The position numbers were made by a program, and so were the translations under genes. Below are positions 26,807 to 35,448 of a DNA stretch of 64,000 nucleotides, one piece after another. Numbering within the stretch: position 1 is the stretch's first letter; the number at the start of each line of letters is the position of its first letter. A model generated the notes under the pieces. It was not told the DNA's origin. It searched no databases and saw only the letters and a list, made by a program, of their open reading frames with translations. Origin of the DNA: Pseudophaeobacter sp. EL27 (GTDB lineage Bacteria; Pseudomonadota; Alphaproteobacteria; Rhodobacterales; Rhodobacteraceae); NCBI RefSeq assembly GCF_900313025.1, contig NZ_OMPQ01000008.1, positions 124,001 to 188,000 of the forward strand. The letters are read 5' to 3'.

Positions 26807-27658
26807 TCAGCCGTTCTCCAAAGCGCTCAAAGCTTTGGCTGCGGCTTCAAAATGCTGCGGATGGGTGGCAACCGCCTGACGCAGCAGGCCTTCGCCAATC
26901 TTGACATCGCCCTGTTTGACCGCAGAAAGCGCCAGCGTGTGCAACAGTTTGGCCTGTTCCGTCTGGGTCATGCTGATCACTGGCAGGTCATAGTTACGCT
27001 GGGCACCACGGGCCAGAACCAGGTTGTTCTTGGCGGTGAACAGGCTTTGGTCCTGGTGGATCGCTTCGCCAAACAGGCGCTCTGCTTCGCTATAATCGCC
27101 GCGGGTCAGTTTGGAATAGCCCCAGTTGTTCATGATCTTGGCCGGTCTGGTGGTCAGCCCAACCGCTGTTTCATAAAAACTATCGGCGCGTTTCCAGTCC
27201 TGATTGGCATCAGCCACCATGGCTTCCAGACGGTAGCGCTGGTAGGTCTCATGGGTGGGGGGAATGGCGTTCAGGGCCTCTTTTGCCTGATCCCAGTCGC
27301 CGGTGCGGATCAGGGAATCCGCCAGCCCGAGCCGGTCCTCACTGGTGGCACCTGTCTCGGCAACAACCTTTTTCCAGGCCACGACAGCCTCGGTGTTACG
27401 CTTGGCACGGATCAAGGAGGTCGCCAAGCCGCGCTGCAGGTCGATCCTGTCAGGGTTTTCTCGTGTCGCATCGCGGAAGTAATTCACCGCCTGATTGGGG
27501 TCCGCGACTGTCAACATGACATCGTTGAGGTTGGTCTCATCGATGACATTCACGTCCTGAAAGGCGCGTTCGACGGTTTCTTCACCATCTTGCTTGACGC
27601 ATGCCGACAGCGCCAAGGCGCCTGCCAGACAGGCAGATACTAGAAATACATGGCGCAT
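26807..27658 (-). CDS. tadD: TPR lipoprotein, TadD-like (second copy)
   Basis: A 283-residue lipoprotein: signal peptide with lipobox LSAC (Cys20), followed by TPR-like repeats (for example IDLQRGLATSLIRAKRNTEAVVAWKKV, KIMNNWGYSKLTRGDYSEAERLFGEAI, AVKQGDVKIGEGLLRQAVATHPQHFEAA). TadD-type lipoproteins help localise the secretin or assembly machinery in tad systems. Two TadD-like genes in tandem are common in alphaproteobacteria. It lies 28 bp after the first tadD and 2 bp before tadV. Confidence 0.88.
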   Translation of the reverse strand: MRHVFLVSACLAGALALSACVKQDGEETVERAFQDVNVIDETNLNDVMLTVADPNQAVNYFRDATRENPDRIDLQRGLATSLIRAKRNTEAVVAWKKVVAETGATSEDRLGLADSLIRTGDWDQAKEALNAIPPTHETYQRYRLEAMVADANQDWKRADSFYETAVGLTTRPAKIMNNWGYSKLTRGDYSEAERLFGEAIHQDQSLFTAKNNLVLARGAQRNYDLPVISMTQTEQAKLLHTLALSAVKQGDVKIGEGLLRQAVATHPQHFEAAAKALSALENG

Positions 27659-27686
27659 TTTTCTGCGTCCTTTTACTGCTCAGCCT

Positions 27687-28295
27687 CTAGAGGTTCGGGG
27701 ATTTGCGAATCGCATAGCTACCCCCGCCCTGTTGCACCAACTTGTAAGTGTTGTTTTCTGTGCTTTGCCCGCCACTATGAGGGGTATTTTCAAATTTTTC
27801 GAGGGCCAGGCGCAAATTATCCCGGATTGCGTCACTTTCGCCATTGTTGAGCGCATAAGCCCGCTTGAGGATCTGAACCGCCTCGGCTGTTTTACCACGC
27901 TCCAGGAGCACAATACCGAGGTTGTTGTGAGGTTCAGCCCAGTCAGGCGCCTTCTTGGCCGCCTGCCGTAACAGCTCCTCTGCCTGCCCCAGCCGACCCA
28001 GCCCCAGATTGGCAGAGCCCAAGCTGGACAGGATTTCCGAGGTCAGCCCGTGATTCAATGTGGCGCGAGTGAAGGCTTCCAGGGCAAGTTCGTATTCCTG
28101 CGCCGCCATCAACCGGTGGCCGATAATCAGCGGGTCTACGCTGTCTTTTCGGCTATCAACGCCAGGCGCCCAGAGATTGGTGGAGTTTTGAGACTGGCCC
28201 GCCGGAGAACAGCCGACCGCCACCAATGCAAAAGCAAAGGCGGCGGTGCGGGGTCCAAATCGGCGAACGGGCGAAACCCGTTCAATATCTGTCAT
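27687..28295 (-). CDS. tadD: TPR lipoprotein TadD (first copy)
   Basis: A 202-residue lipoprotein. A basic N-terminus (about 1-17) precedes a hydrophobic stretch ending in the lipobox VAVGC (Cys29). TPR repeats cover about 55-165, including LSSLGSANLGLGRLGQAEELLRQAA and AEPHNNLGIVLLERGKTAEAVQILKRA. The start overlaps the tadC stop (TAATG), showing tight coupling within the pilus operon. Confidence 0.88.
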   Translation of the reverse strand: MTDIERVSPVRRFGPRTAAFAFALVAVGCSPAGQSQNSTNLWAPGVDSRKDSVDPLIIGHRLMAAQEYELALEAFTRATLNHGLTSEILSSLGSANLGLGRLGQAEELLRQAAKKAPDWAEPHNNLGIVLLERGKTAEAVQILKRAYALNNGESDAIRDNLRLALEKFENTPHSGGQSTENNTYKLVQQGGGSYAIRKSPNL

Positions 28296-29278
28296 TAGTG
28301 AGTGCCCGTATTGCCCATGTTGGTGATGTTCTTAATCGAGGGGCCGACCAGGATGATCAGCAGCGGTGGAACCGTCAACATCATTGTGGCAAGGGTCATC
28401 TTAACTGGCAACTTATTTGCGGCCTCTTCGGCGCGCATCACCCGTTTATCTCGCATTTCTGACGCATAGACCCGCAGGGCCTCGGCGATAGAGGTACCAA
28501 AGGCGGCAGACTGGATCATTACGGTGACAAAGGAAGAGATATCCTGAACGCCGCAGCGGGTGCCCATATCCCGCAGAACCTTGTCCTTGTCCTTGCCTGC
28601 TTTCATCTCATGCGCGACAATGTTGAATTCATAAGCCAGTTGCGGGTAAGAGGCCTGAAGTTCAGAGGCCACCCGGACGATCGATTGGTCCAGCGACTGA
28701 CCAGCTTCAACGCAAACCAGCATCATATCCAGCGAGTCCGGAAAACCTGCCTCGATTTGCTCTGTGCGTTCGGCAATGCGACGTGTGACCCAGTATTTTG
28801 GCAACATGTATCCGGCGGCACCGGGGCCAATGATGCGGATCATCAATGCCTGGGTGTCAAACTCAAAATCTGCGTTCATCACATAGACATAGAACAGACC
28901 TGCCGCCAGCCCGATCAGAGCAAAGGCCATTTGGGCAAAGTGAAAGACCCGCACCGCATCCTTTGATTGATAGCCAGCCTGGCTCAGCTTCAACTCCATC
29001 GCCGAGAGCTCTTCGGCGTTCTGGGGCTCAAGGAAGTTAGCGAATTTCTGCAATTGTTCATTGCGGTTTTTTTGACGCAGGCGCTCTTTTTGCGGCTTTG
29101 TTTGAGCGTCGGGAGCCTGATTTCGCTGTAGTTTCTTCAGTGGATCTTCGGGTTGATTCAACAGAAGCAGCGCTGCGATCACCACCATGACAAGGCCCAG
29201 AAGACCCAAAACCAGCAGCGGGCCAAAGGCACCAAACTGGTCTGTCAGGAAGGTTTCGATATTGGAGAAGATGTTCAT
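28295..29278 (-). CDS. tadC: Tad pilus inner-membrane platform protein TadC
   Basis: A 327-residue GspF/T2SSF-domain protein, one of the two inner-membrane platform subunits on which the TadA ATPase works. An N-terminal transmembrane helix (about 17-40) is followed by a basic cytoplasmic stretch, two helices near 110-160, the T2SSF domain (about 180-290; DSLDMMLVCVEAGQSLDQSI, MGTRCGVQDISSFV) and a C-terminal helix. It lies between tadB (10-bp gap) and tadD (overlap). Confidence 0.94.
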   Translation of the reverse strand: MNIFSNIETFLTDQFGAFGPLLVLGLLGLVMVVIAALLLLNQPEDPLKKLQRNQAPDAQTKPQKERLRQKNRNEQLQKFANFLEPQNAEELSAMELKLSQAGYQSKDAVRVFHFAQMAFALIGLAAGLFYVYVMNADFEFDTQALMIRIIGPGAAGYMLPKYWVTRRIAERTEQIEAGFPDSLDMMLVCVEAGQSLDQSIVRVASELQASYPQLAYEFNIVAHEMKAGKDKDKVLRDMGTRCGVQDISSFVTVMIQSAAFGTSIAEALRVYASEMRDKRVMRAEEAANKLPVKMTLATMMLTVPPLLIILVGPSIKNITNMGNTGTH

Positions 29279-29288
29279 TTTCCAGTCC

Positions 29289-30257
29289 TCAAACCTTGAT
29301 GTTGGTTAGAACGCGCATCACGAACAGGTTTATCGATAGCATGATGCCAACAAAGAAACAGGCGGGAATGAACCAGGGGTGATCCAAGACTCCATCGTAG
29401 TAGTTCGGATCCTTCAGCAGAGTGCCAATGAGCGCCAACAAGGGGAATGCCGACAGAAATTTGCCCGACCACTGCGCCTCAGCGGTGATGGCTTTGACCC
29501 GGCGAAACAGTCGAAAACGCGCCCGGATCACCTTGGCCAGACCCGCGAGCACCTCGGCCAGGTTACCCCCGGATTGCTGCTGAATGGTCACCGCGACGGA
29601 CAGGAAGCGCAGATCCTGAATGTCCAGCCGTTCAGCCATTTCTTTCAGGGCCTCTCCGATATCCCGGCCATAGGCGCTCTCGTCGGCAATGATGCCAAAT
29701 TCAGTGGCCAGCGGGTCTTCGATTTCATGCGCAACGATCTGCACCGTTGAGTTGAACGGATGGCCAACGCGCAGGCTGCGCACCATCAGTTCCACCGCGT
29801 CGGGCAACTGTTCTTCGATCAAGGCCATGCGTGTGGCGGCCTTTTTGTTAACCCAGAAAAACACACCTCCAACGCCCATCACGATCGCGGCAAGGATTCG
29901 TGCGGGCAGGGGGGTACTTGTGCCGATGCTCAAGCCAAAGAAGGCCAGGGTGGCGACCCCGGCCATAATCATCATCAGCTGTTTGGGACTAAAGGCAATT
30001 GCGGCCTTTTGTGCCTTTTCAGCCAGAATTGAATAGAGCGGGATGGTCTTGGATTTGCCATGCTGCCCCAGCTCTTTGCGCAGCTGCTCCAGAACCTGCT
30101 CGCGGCTGCTGCCCTTCTCCATCATTTCCAGACGGCGATTGACCTGATTGTTCAATCGGATGGATTTGCCAAAGGCGACCAGATAGATGCCCTCGACGAG
30201 CACGATCACTCCGACAAAGATCAGGATATAGATGACCGGTTCTGCACTCAGTTGCAT
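29289..30257 (-). CDS. tadB: Tad pilus inner-membrane platform protein TadB
   Basis: A 322-residue GspF-like platform protein. It has an N-terminal transmembrane helix (about 7-28), a coiled-coil-prone cytoplasmic segment, helices near 95-135, the T2SSF domain (about 150-275; QLPDAVELMVRSLRVGHPF, SVAVTIQQQSGGNLAEVLAGLAKVIR) and a C-terminal helix pair. The gene lies 2 bp after tadA and 10 bp before tadC in the expected operon order. Confidence 0.94.
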   Translation of the reverse strand: MQLSAEPVIYILIFVGVIVLVEGIYLVAFGKSIRLNNQVNRRLEMMEKGSSREQVLEQLRKELGQHGKSKTIPLYSILAEKAQKAAIAFSPKQLMMIMAGVATLAFFGLSIGTSTPLPARILAAIVMGVGGVFFWVNKKAATRMALIEEQLPDAVELMVRSLRVGHPFNSTVQIVAHEIEDPLATEFGIIADESAYGRDIGEALKEMAERLDIQDLRFLSVAVTIQQQSGGNLAEVLAGLAKVIRARFRLFRRVKAITAEAQWSGKFLSAFPLLALIGTLLKDPNYYDGVLDHPWFIPACFFVGIMLSINLFVMRVLTNIKV

Positions 30258-30259
30258 CT

Positions 30260-31699
30260 TCAGACCTCCACTTGGCTGGGTTCATAAATCGACGGCGGCA
30301 GATCATAGCCCCACAGGCGGAAGCGCTCGGAGTAGTGACTGCGCACGCCGCTGGCGGTGAAGTGACCGATGATCTTGTTGTCCGGGGTCAGGCCAACGCG
30401 CTGAAAGCGGAACAGCTCCTGCATCGAGATCACATCGCCCTCCATGCCGGTGATTTCGGTGATCGAGGTCATCCGGCGCGAGCCATCCTGCAGACGCGAG
30501 GCCTGCACGATCACATTCACCGCCGAAGAAATCTGACTGCGCACCGCCTTGATCGGCATTTCCATGCCGGCCATGGCGATCATATTCTCCAAACGAGAGA
30601 TCCCGTCACGTGCCGAGTTGGCGTGAATTGTGGTCATCGATCCATCGTGGCCGGTGTTCATCGCCTGCAACATGTCGATGACCTCTTCGCCACGGGTCTC
30701 CCCCACGATGATCCGGTCCGGACGCATCCGCAGGGCGTTTTTCAGACAGTCACGCGGAGAAACTTCGCCTTTGCCCTCAACATTGGGCGGGCGGCTTTCC
30801 ATCCGACCCACGTGGGTCTGCTGCAGCTGAAGTTCCGCCGTATCCTCGATTGTCAGGATGCGTTCGGAGTTATCAATGAACGAAGACAGCGCATTGAGCG
30901 TGGTGGTTTTACCAGAGCCGGTACCACCAGATACAATCACGTTCAGCCGGGTTGAAACCGCAGCCTGAAGATAGGCCGCCATTTCTTCGGTGAAGGCGCC
31001 AAATTCAACCAGATCGTCAATGCCCAGCTTGTCTTTTTTGAACTTACGGATCGACACCAGCGAGCCATCCACCGCAACTGGCGGCACCATGGCGTTAAAG
31101 CGCGAGCCATCGGCAAGACGGGCATCCACGTAGGGGTTGCTTTCATCGACGCGTCGACCAACAGCTGAAACGATCTTGTCGATGATCCGCATCAGGTGCT
31201 TTTCATCTTTGAAGGCGATATTGCTCAGCTGTAGTTTACCGCTGCGTTCGATAAAGATCTGATGGGGGCCATTGACCAGAATATCGCTGACGGTATCATC
31301 CTGCAAAAGCGTCTCAAGCGGGCCGAGCCCTGTGACCTCATCATAAAGCTCCTTGTTGAGCGTCATGCGGTCGCCGCGGTTGAGAACGATGCCCTTTTCT
31401 TCGAGAATTTCCGCCGCAATGGCCGAGATCTCGCCCCGCAGCTCTGCCTCGGGGGCGGTTTCCAGCGCGGCCAGGTTCAGGTTTTCCAACAAATCGCGGT
31501 GCAGCTGCACCTTGATCTCGCTCAGGCGCTCCTGGCGTTTGCGGTCCTTGTCCTGGGCAGTAGCTTCTGCAGCCAGGCGGGCCACCGGCCGACGCAGGCT
31601 GGTTTTAGCTTTGGGGCTGGGCGTGGCAGCGACAGCGGCCTCTACCACTGGGGCCTCAGCTTTTGGCTTGGATGATGATTTCTTGTACTTGGAAAACAT
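30260..31699 (-). CDS. tadA: Tad pilus ATPase TadA/CpaF
   Basis: Type II/IV secretion ATPase that powers Flp pilus extension (and retraction, as shown for Caulobacter CpaF). The 479-residue protein has a basic, low-complexity N-terminus (1-60), an N-terminal domain, Walker A GGTGSGKT (258-265), an Asp box, the GETRGEE Walker B-like motif (333-339) and His boxes ([14 protein letters not shown]). It is intact and in standard order. Confidence 0.96.
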   Translation of the reverse strand: MFSKYKKSSSKPKAEAPVVEAAVAATPSPKAKTSLRRPVARLAAEATAQDKDRKRQERLSEIKVQLHRDLLENLNLAALETAPEAELRGEISAIAAEILEEKGIVLNRGDRMTLNKELYDEVTGLGPLETLLQDDTVSDILVNGPHQIFIERSGKLQLSNIAFKDEKHLMRIIDKIVSAVGRRVDESNPYVDARLADGSRFNAMVPPVAVDGSLVSIRKFKKDKLGIDDLVEFGAFTEEMAAYLQAAVSTRLNVIVSGGTGSGKTTTLNALSSFIDNSERILTIEDTAELQLQQTHVGRMESRPPNVEGKGEVSPRDCLKNALRMRPDRIIVGETRGEEVIDMLQAMNTGHDGSMTTIHANSARDGISRLENMIAMAGMEMPIKAVRSQISSAVNVIVQASRLQDGSRRMTSITEITGMEGDVISMQELFRFQRVGLTPDNKIIGHFTASGVRSHYSERFRLWGYDLPPSIYEPSQVEV

Positions 31700-31740
31700 G
31701 AGAGACCCCCCGGTTACTCACTAAATTGGGACAGTAGAGA

Positions 31741-32979
31741 CTAGGCGGCTGCCTCGGCCTCGTTGGCCCCCAGATCGTGCAGGGAGCGCGCCAGTTTGGC
31801 GATTTCCTTGCGCAGGGGGTTTTTGGCATTTGATGTGGCCAGAGGCAGCCCATGATCACAGCTCTGGGTGATCGGCTTGCCGCCATCGGGAAGTTGCAGA
31901 TCAATCGAGATCCCGAGGCTTTCTGCCATCCTCTTGACCCGGCTTTTGCCGCTGAGGTCGGTGAATTTTGGCGCCCGGTTCAGGGCAAAGCGCAGCTTGT
32001 CAAAGGGCAGCCCTTCAGATTGCAGCGCGCGTTTCATCCGCAGGGCGTTCTGGGCCGAGCGCATGTCCAACTCGATCAGGGCAAAATAGACATGGGCCAT
32101 CTGCAATATAGTCTCGGACCATTGCACCAAGGTATGTGGCATGTCGATGATGACAAAATCAAAATGACTGCGGGCCATTTCAATCACGCGTTCGACGTCC
32201 TCGACCGAGATGAAATCCAGCGGGATCATGTCGCTAGGCGCGGTTAGAACCTGCAGTTTTTCCTCAAAGGGCAACAGCGCCTGAGCAAAGATATCGGCAT
32301 CCATTTCTTCGGTTTCGCTCAGCATCTCCATCACCGCCTCGCGACGGGGCAGATCAAGATAGGTCGAAACCGACCCCTGCTGCATGTCAAAATCGAGCAG
32401 ACATACCGAGGGTGTTTTCTGGGTACTCATCTCAGCCAGTTCCCAGGCGAGATTGACCGCCAATGTGGTCGAACCGGTTCCACCTGCCAGCCCATGACAG
32501 ACGATTACCGCGCCATCGCGGCCGGCATCACCCTGCAGGGGATGCAGATTGCTGGGCGCAACAGGTTCTGGTGCGGGCGTGCTGAGCCGGTCAATGGCAG
32601 CCTGCAGTTCACCTTCCGGCAGCGGGTAGGGGATAAACTCATCAGCGCCCTGGCGTAGCAAGGTGTGCAGCGCGGCAGGGCTGACTTCCTCAGCGATCAA
32701 GATCACTTTGATGTCGTGGGTTTTGGCCTGGGTGATGATTTCACCCATCTGTGCCAGATTGGCCTCATCCTCGCTATCCATTGCGAGGGCAACAAATTCT
32801 AAGGTCTCGGCTTCGGATTGAGAAAAGAAGGCCAGGGTTTCATTGAATCCCAGATCTCCCCAGGCCTCACCAAGCGCGGTTTCCATGTCTTCAATTAAGA
32901 GGTCGAAATTCTGCACGTCGCGGCTGATGGTACAGGCGACAATGGCAGGTGTTTCAGTTTGTGGCATTTCACTGCTCAT
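31741..32979 (-). CDS. cpaE: Pilus assembly localisation protein CpaE/TadZ
   Basis: A MinD/ParA-like protein that positions the Tad machinery. The 412-residue protein has an N-terminal receiver-like domain (about 10-130) and a C-terminal MinD-like domain (from about 155; later LLDFDMQQG and VIIDMPHTL). The deviant Walker A, normally KGGxGKTT, reads AGGTGSTT at 165-172, so both lysines are replaced. The ATG at 32979 is favoured by a GAGG about 9 nt upstream; ATG 32985 is an alternative. A longer frame to 33090 would begin at the end of an intercistronic hairpin. Confidence 0.92.
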   Translation of the reverse strand: MSSEMPQTETPAIVACTISRDVQNFDLLIEDMETALGEAWGDLGFNETLAFFSQSEAETLEFVALAMDSEDEANLAQMGEIITQAKTHDIKVILIAEEVSPAALHTLLRQGADEFIPYPLPEGELQAAIDRLSTPAPEPVAPSNLHPLQGDAGRDGAVIVCHGLAGGTGSTTLAVNLAWELAEMSTQKTPSVCLLDFDMQQGSVSTYLDLPRREAVMEMLSETEEMDADIFAQALLPFEEKLQVLTAPSDMIPLDFISVEDVERVIEMARSHFDFVIIDMPHTLVQWSETILQMAHVYFALIELDMRSAQNALRMKRALQSEGLPFDKLRFALNRAPKFTDLSGKSRVKRMAESLGISIDLQLPDGGKPITQSCDHGLPLATSNAKNPLRKEIAKLARSLHDLGANEAEAAA

Positions 32980-33070
32980 CGACATTATCCTCTTGGTTTC
33001 AAAGCGGCCAGACAAACACGGGTTGTCTGGCTGCCTCTGAGGTTCAATGTCGACGAAGATCTGGGCAAGA

Positions 33071-33090
33071 TTGGGGCCAAAAAGCCCCAA
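33071..33090 (-). other. Intercistronic hairpin between the OmpA-like gene and cpaE
   Basis: TTGGGGC (33071-33077) and GCCCCAA (33084-33090) form a perfect 7-bp stem. On the minus strand the 6-nt loop is TTTTTG. It sits in the 157-bp gap and may affect transcript processing or partial termination within the tad operon. Confidence 0.45.
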
Positions 33091-33136
33091 TTATTGGGAA
33101 TTGTTAAGAGGTCTTAAACGGGTGTGATCGGACGGA

Positions 33137-33766
33137 CTAGTCTTCTGCCAGAGTAACGGATTCAGAAAGGGTCAGGCCGGTTTCAGGCTTGGCACTGGCA
33201 ACATAGTCTCGATAGACGATCTGGGCGTACTTCCCATCCAATAAGGAAGGATGGCGTTTCATAAAGCCGCTGACTTCTGTAACGGTGCGGCGATTGCGGC
33301 GTTCCCGCCCATCGGTAAGAACCAGCGGCTGGCTTTCACCAAAAGACACCATGGCCTCCAGTCGGCGGCGATCAATGCCGCGGCTAACCAGGTAGTTCAC
33401 GGCGGCACGGGCGCGTCGCTGGCCCAATCGTTTGTTGTAGGCAGTACTGCCAACCGAATCGGTGTGACCATAGACGCGGAAGCGGACTTCAGGGAATTGT
33501 TTGATCCAATGGGCCTGACGGTCCAGTACTTCGCGGGCCTCTCCATCCAGACGAGAATCGTTAAAAGTGAAGTTGATTGTTGTTGGCACTTCATTGGCAA
33601 AGCGCTGCGCCAGTTGGATGGCAAAATCGCGCTCGCCGCTCATCACGGCGGCATTGTTGAGGGCCGCTGCCCCCAGAAGACTGCCGTCTAATGGTGTACC
33701 TGCCTGTCGATGGGAACAGGCCGATGCACTCAGAACTAGTCCAAGGATCGCTACATGTTTGATCAT
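33137..33766 (-). CDS. OmpA-family lipoprotein of the tad operon
   Basis: A 209-residue outer-membrane lipoprotein: lipobox SASAC (Cys17) followed by an OmpA-like peptidoglycan-binding domain (about 60-155; FTFNDSRLDGEAREVL, YGHTDSVGSTAYNKRLGQRRA). The C-terminal 50 residues form an extension. Genes like it occur in many alphaproteobacterial tad loci between secretin and cpaE, presumably anchoring the secretin to the wall; that role is inference. It begins 20 bp after the secretin gene. Confidence 0.88.
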   Translation of the reverse strand: MIKHVAILGLVLSASACSHRQAGTPLDGSLLGAAALNNAAVMSGERDFAIQLAQRFANEVPTTINFTFNDSRLDGEAREVLDRQAHWIKQFPEVRFRVYGHTDSVGSTAYNKRLGQRRARAAVNYLVSRGIDRRRLEAMVSFGESQPLVLTDGRERRNRRTVTEVSGFMKRHPSLLDGKYAQIVYRDYVASAKPETGLTLSESVTLAED

Positions 33767-33786
33767 CTACCCGGTTTCCTTTTGCT

Positions 33787-35211
33787 CTAGTCCAATACGT
33801 AGCCGTAGGAGCCATTGAAGTCCTGTTTGGCAACTTCGCCTGCCGGGCCTTCCTTGGTGTGGAAGGTGCGCCCGAGCAGGAACAGCTCGGATTCGCTGGG
33901 CGGGGTGATGCGGTCCGTCGGCAGGCTGAGGGCCTCGCCGCGGGTCGGGGTCACCAGATGGGCGCTTACGATGATCACCAGCTCGGATTGTTCACGCTGA
34001 TATTCGGCACTGCGAAACAGCGCGCCAACGATCGGGACATCGCCGAGCCAGGGCACCTGGCCGTTGCTGTCGCGGAACTCATCTTCAACCAGACCGGCAA
34101 TGGCAAAGCTCTCACCGTCGCGCAGTTCAACTGTGGTCGAGGCTTCGCGACGTGAGAACGCGGGAACCGTAATGCTGTTGGTGGTGATGGAGTTTGCCGA
34201 ATCGATTGCGGAAACAGCGGTTCTGATATCCAGATTGATCAGGTCGCCATCCACAACGCGAGGGATGAAATTCATCTCAACGCCAAAGGGCTTGAATTCA
34301 AGGCCGATGCCGCCGTCGCCATCTGGCACGGGAATCGGAAACTCACCACCGGCCAGGAATTTGGCCTCTTGGCCGGAAAGAGCCGAGAGGTTGGGTTCCG
34401 CCAGTGTCCGAACCACGCCCTTTTGTTCGAGCGCTTCCAGCAGAAGGCTCACCTGAAGTGAACTTACGCCAAAGTTGAAAGCAATTGCGCCCTGGCTGCC
34501 GTCCCGGGTTGTGATGTTTGGATTGTTGATGCCATTGCTACCGCTCAACCAGCTGCCGGTTTCGCCAAAGACGTGACCGGCACCGCTTGAATTGGTCAGG
34601 CCAACCGAAGAGGAAAGCGCTTTGGAGACCGAACGCTGCATCTCAGCAAAGCGCACCTTGAGCATGACCTGCTGCACGCCTCCGACGCTCATCAGATTGC
34701 TGACCCGCTCGGGGGCATAGCGCTCGGCCAAGTCTAGGGCGCGTTGCAGACGCGCCGCGCTGGAGACGGTGCCTGATAGCACGATGCCGTCATTGGCGGT
34801 GCGGACTTCGATTTTCTCTCCGGGAAGAATCTGGCGCAGCCGCTCTTTGAATTCCGAGACATCTGCCGCCACCCTCACATTTACATTGGTGATCAGCTGA
34901 CCCGAGGCATCAAGCAGGGTCAGTGTCGTCAGCCCCGGGGATTTGCCCAGCACATAGATGGTGCGATCCGACAGCGAAGAGATATCGGCGATATTGGGGT
35001 TGGCAATGCTTAGCTCGGCAAAGGCATCATCGCTTTCAACCACCACCGCGCGGTTCATCGGCACATCTAAGGTGACAGAGGTGCCACGTTTGACCACGCG
35101 CAGCCCATTGGCCAGCGATACATCTGGCACAGCCATACAGAGAAGCGATAGCCCAGTTAGAGCTGCCGCCATAAATCCACGAATTCTCATGTGACCTGCC
35201 TTTCCGATCAC
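33787..35211 (-). CDS. cpaC: Tad pilus secretin RcpA/CpaC
   Basis: Outer-membrane secretin through which the Flp pilus exits. The 474-residue protein has a signal peptide (about 1-34), an N-terminal pilus/BON-type domain (about 35-190; ANPNIADISSLSDRTIYVLGK, LRQILPGEKIEVRTANDGIVL) and the secretin domain (about 230-440; VRTLAEPNLSALSGQEAKFLAGGEFPIPV, VPWLGDVPIVGALFRS). It is complete. Confidence 0.95.
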   Translation of the reverse strand: MIGKAGHMRIRGFMAAALTGLSLLCMAVPDVSLANGLRVVKRGTSVTLDVPMNRAVVVESDDAFAELSIANPNIADISSLSDRTIYVLGKSPGLTTLTLLDASGQLITNVNVRVAADVSEFKERLRQILPGEKIEVRTANDGIVLSGTVSSAARLQRALDLAERYAPERVSNLMSVGGVQQVMLKVRFAEMQRSVSKALSSSVGLTNSSGAGHVFGETGSWLSGSNGINNPNITTRDGSQGAIAFNFGVSSLQVSLLLEALEQKGVVRTLAEPNLSALSGQEAKFLAGGEFPIPVPDGDGGIGLEFKPFGVEMNFIPRVVDGDLINLDIRTAVSAIDSANSITTNSITVPAFSRREASTTVELRDGESFAIAGLVEDEFRDSNGQVPWLGDVPIVGALFRSAEYQREQSELVIIVSAHLVTPTRGEALSLPTDRITPPSESELFLLGRTFHTKEGPAGEVAKQDFNGSYGYVLD

Positions 35212-35326
35212 GCCTCATTTTCGGGTCTTTTTGCCCGTTGATTAGCACCACTGTGCTGCAATTTGTGAATTATTGCAAGAATCAAAGGCTTCCGGCGGGG
35301 AGTTACAGTCATTCCTCTGTGGGACC

Positions 35327-35382
35327 GCGGCAACAGACGCCGCCGGACCATCCCAAGAGATGGCCCGGCAACGGAGGTTAAA
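35327..35382 (+). ncRNA. Unexplained two-hairpin RNA-like element
   Basis: On the plus strand, antisense to the tad operon and inside the 233-bp gap between cpaB and cpaC: hairpin 1 is GCGGC (35327-35331), loop AACAGAC, GCCGC (35339-35343). Hairpin 2 runs from 35344 to 35367, CGGaCCATC with GATGGcCCG, a 9-position stem with one mismatch and a 6-nt loop. A strong ribosome site GGAGGT (35373-35378) and an ATG at 35383 follow. The layout looks like a structured leader or sRNA with a leader peptide. I recognise no known family. Confidence 0.4.
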
Positions 35383-35448
35383 ATGTTGAGAACACAGTCC
35401 TTCCAACCCGATCAGGACGCAGGGTTTGGGATTGACGCTGCGCCTTAG
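35383..35448 (+). CDS. Possible 21-residue peptide behind a strong ribosome site
   Basis: ATG at 35383, 4 nt after GGAGGT, opens a 21-codon frame (MLRTQSFQPDQ... ending GIDAAP) that stops at 35446-35448 and overlaps the 3' end of cpaB on the other strand by 4 bp. The ribosome site is one of the best in the window and two hairpins stand directly before it. It could be a leader peptide with no downstream gene in sense, or the truncated start of a lost gene. There is no homology I can name. Confidence 0.35.
   Translation: MLRTQSFQPDQDAGFGIDAAP

Noticed and set aside
33104-33117. TTAAGA-GG-TCTTAA as a CtrA binding site near cpaE
   Set aside because: CtrA sites need TTAA-N7-TTAA; the spacing here is 6 and the element is a simple palindrome, so there is no good case.
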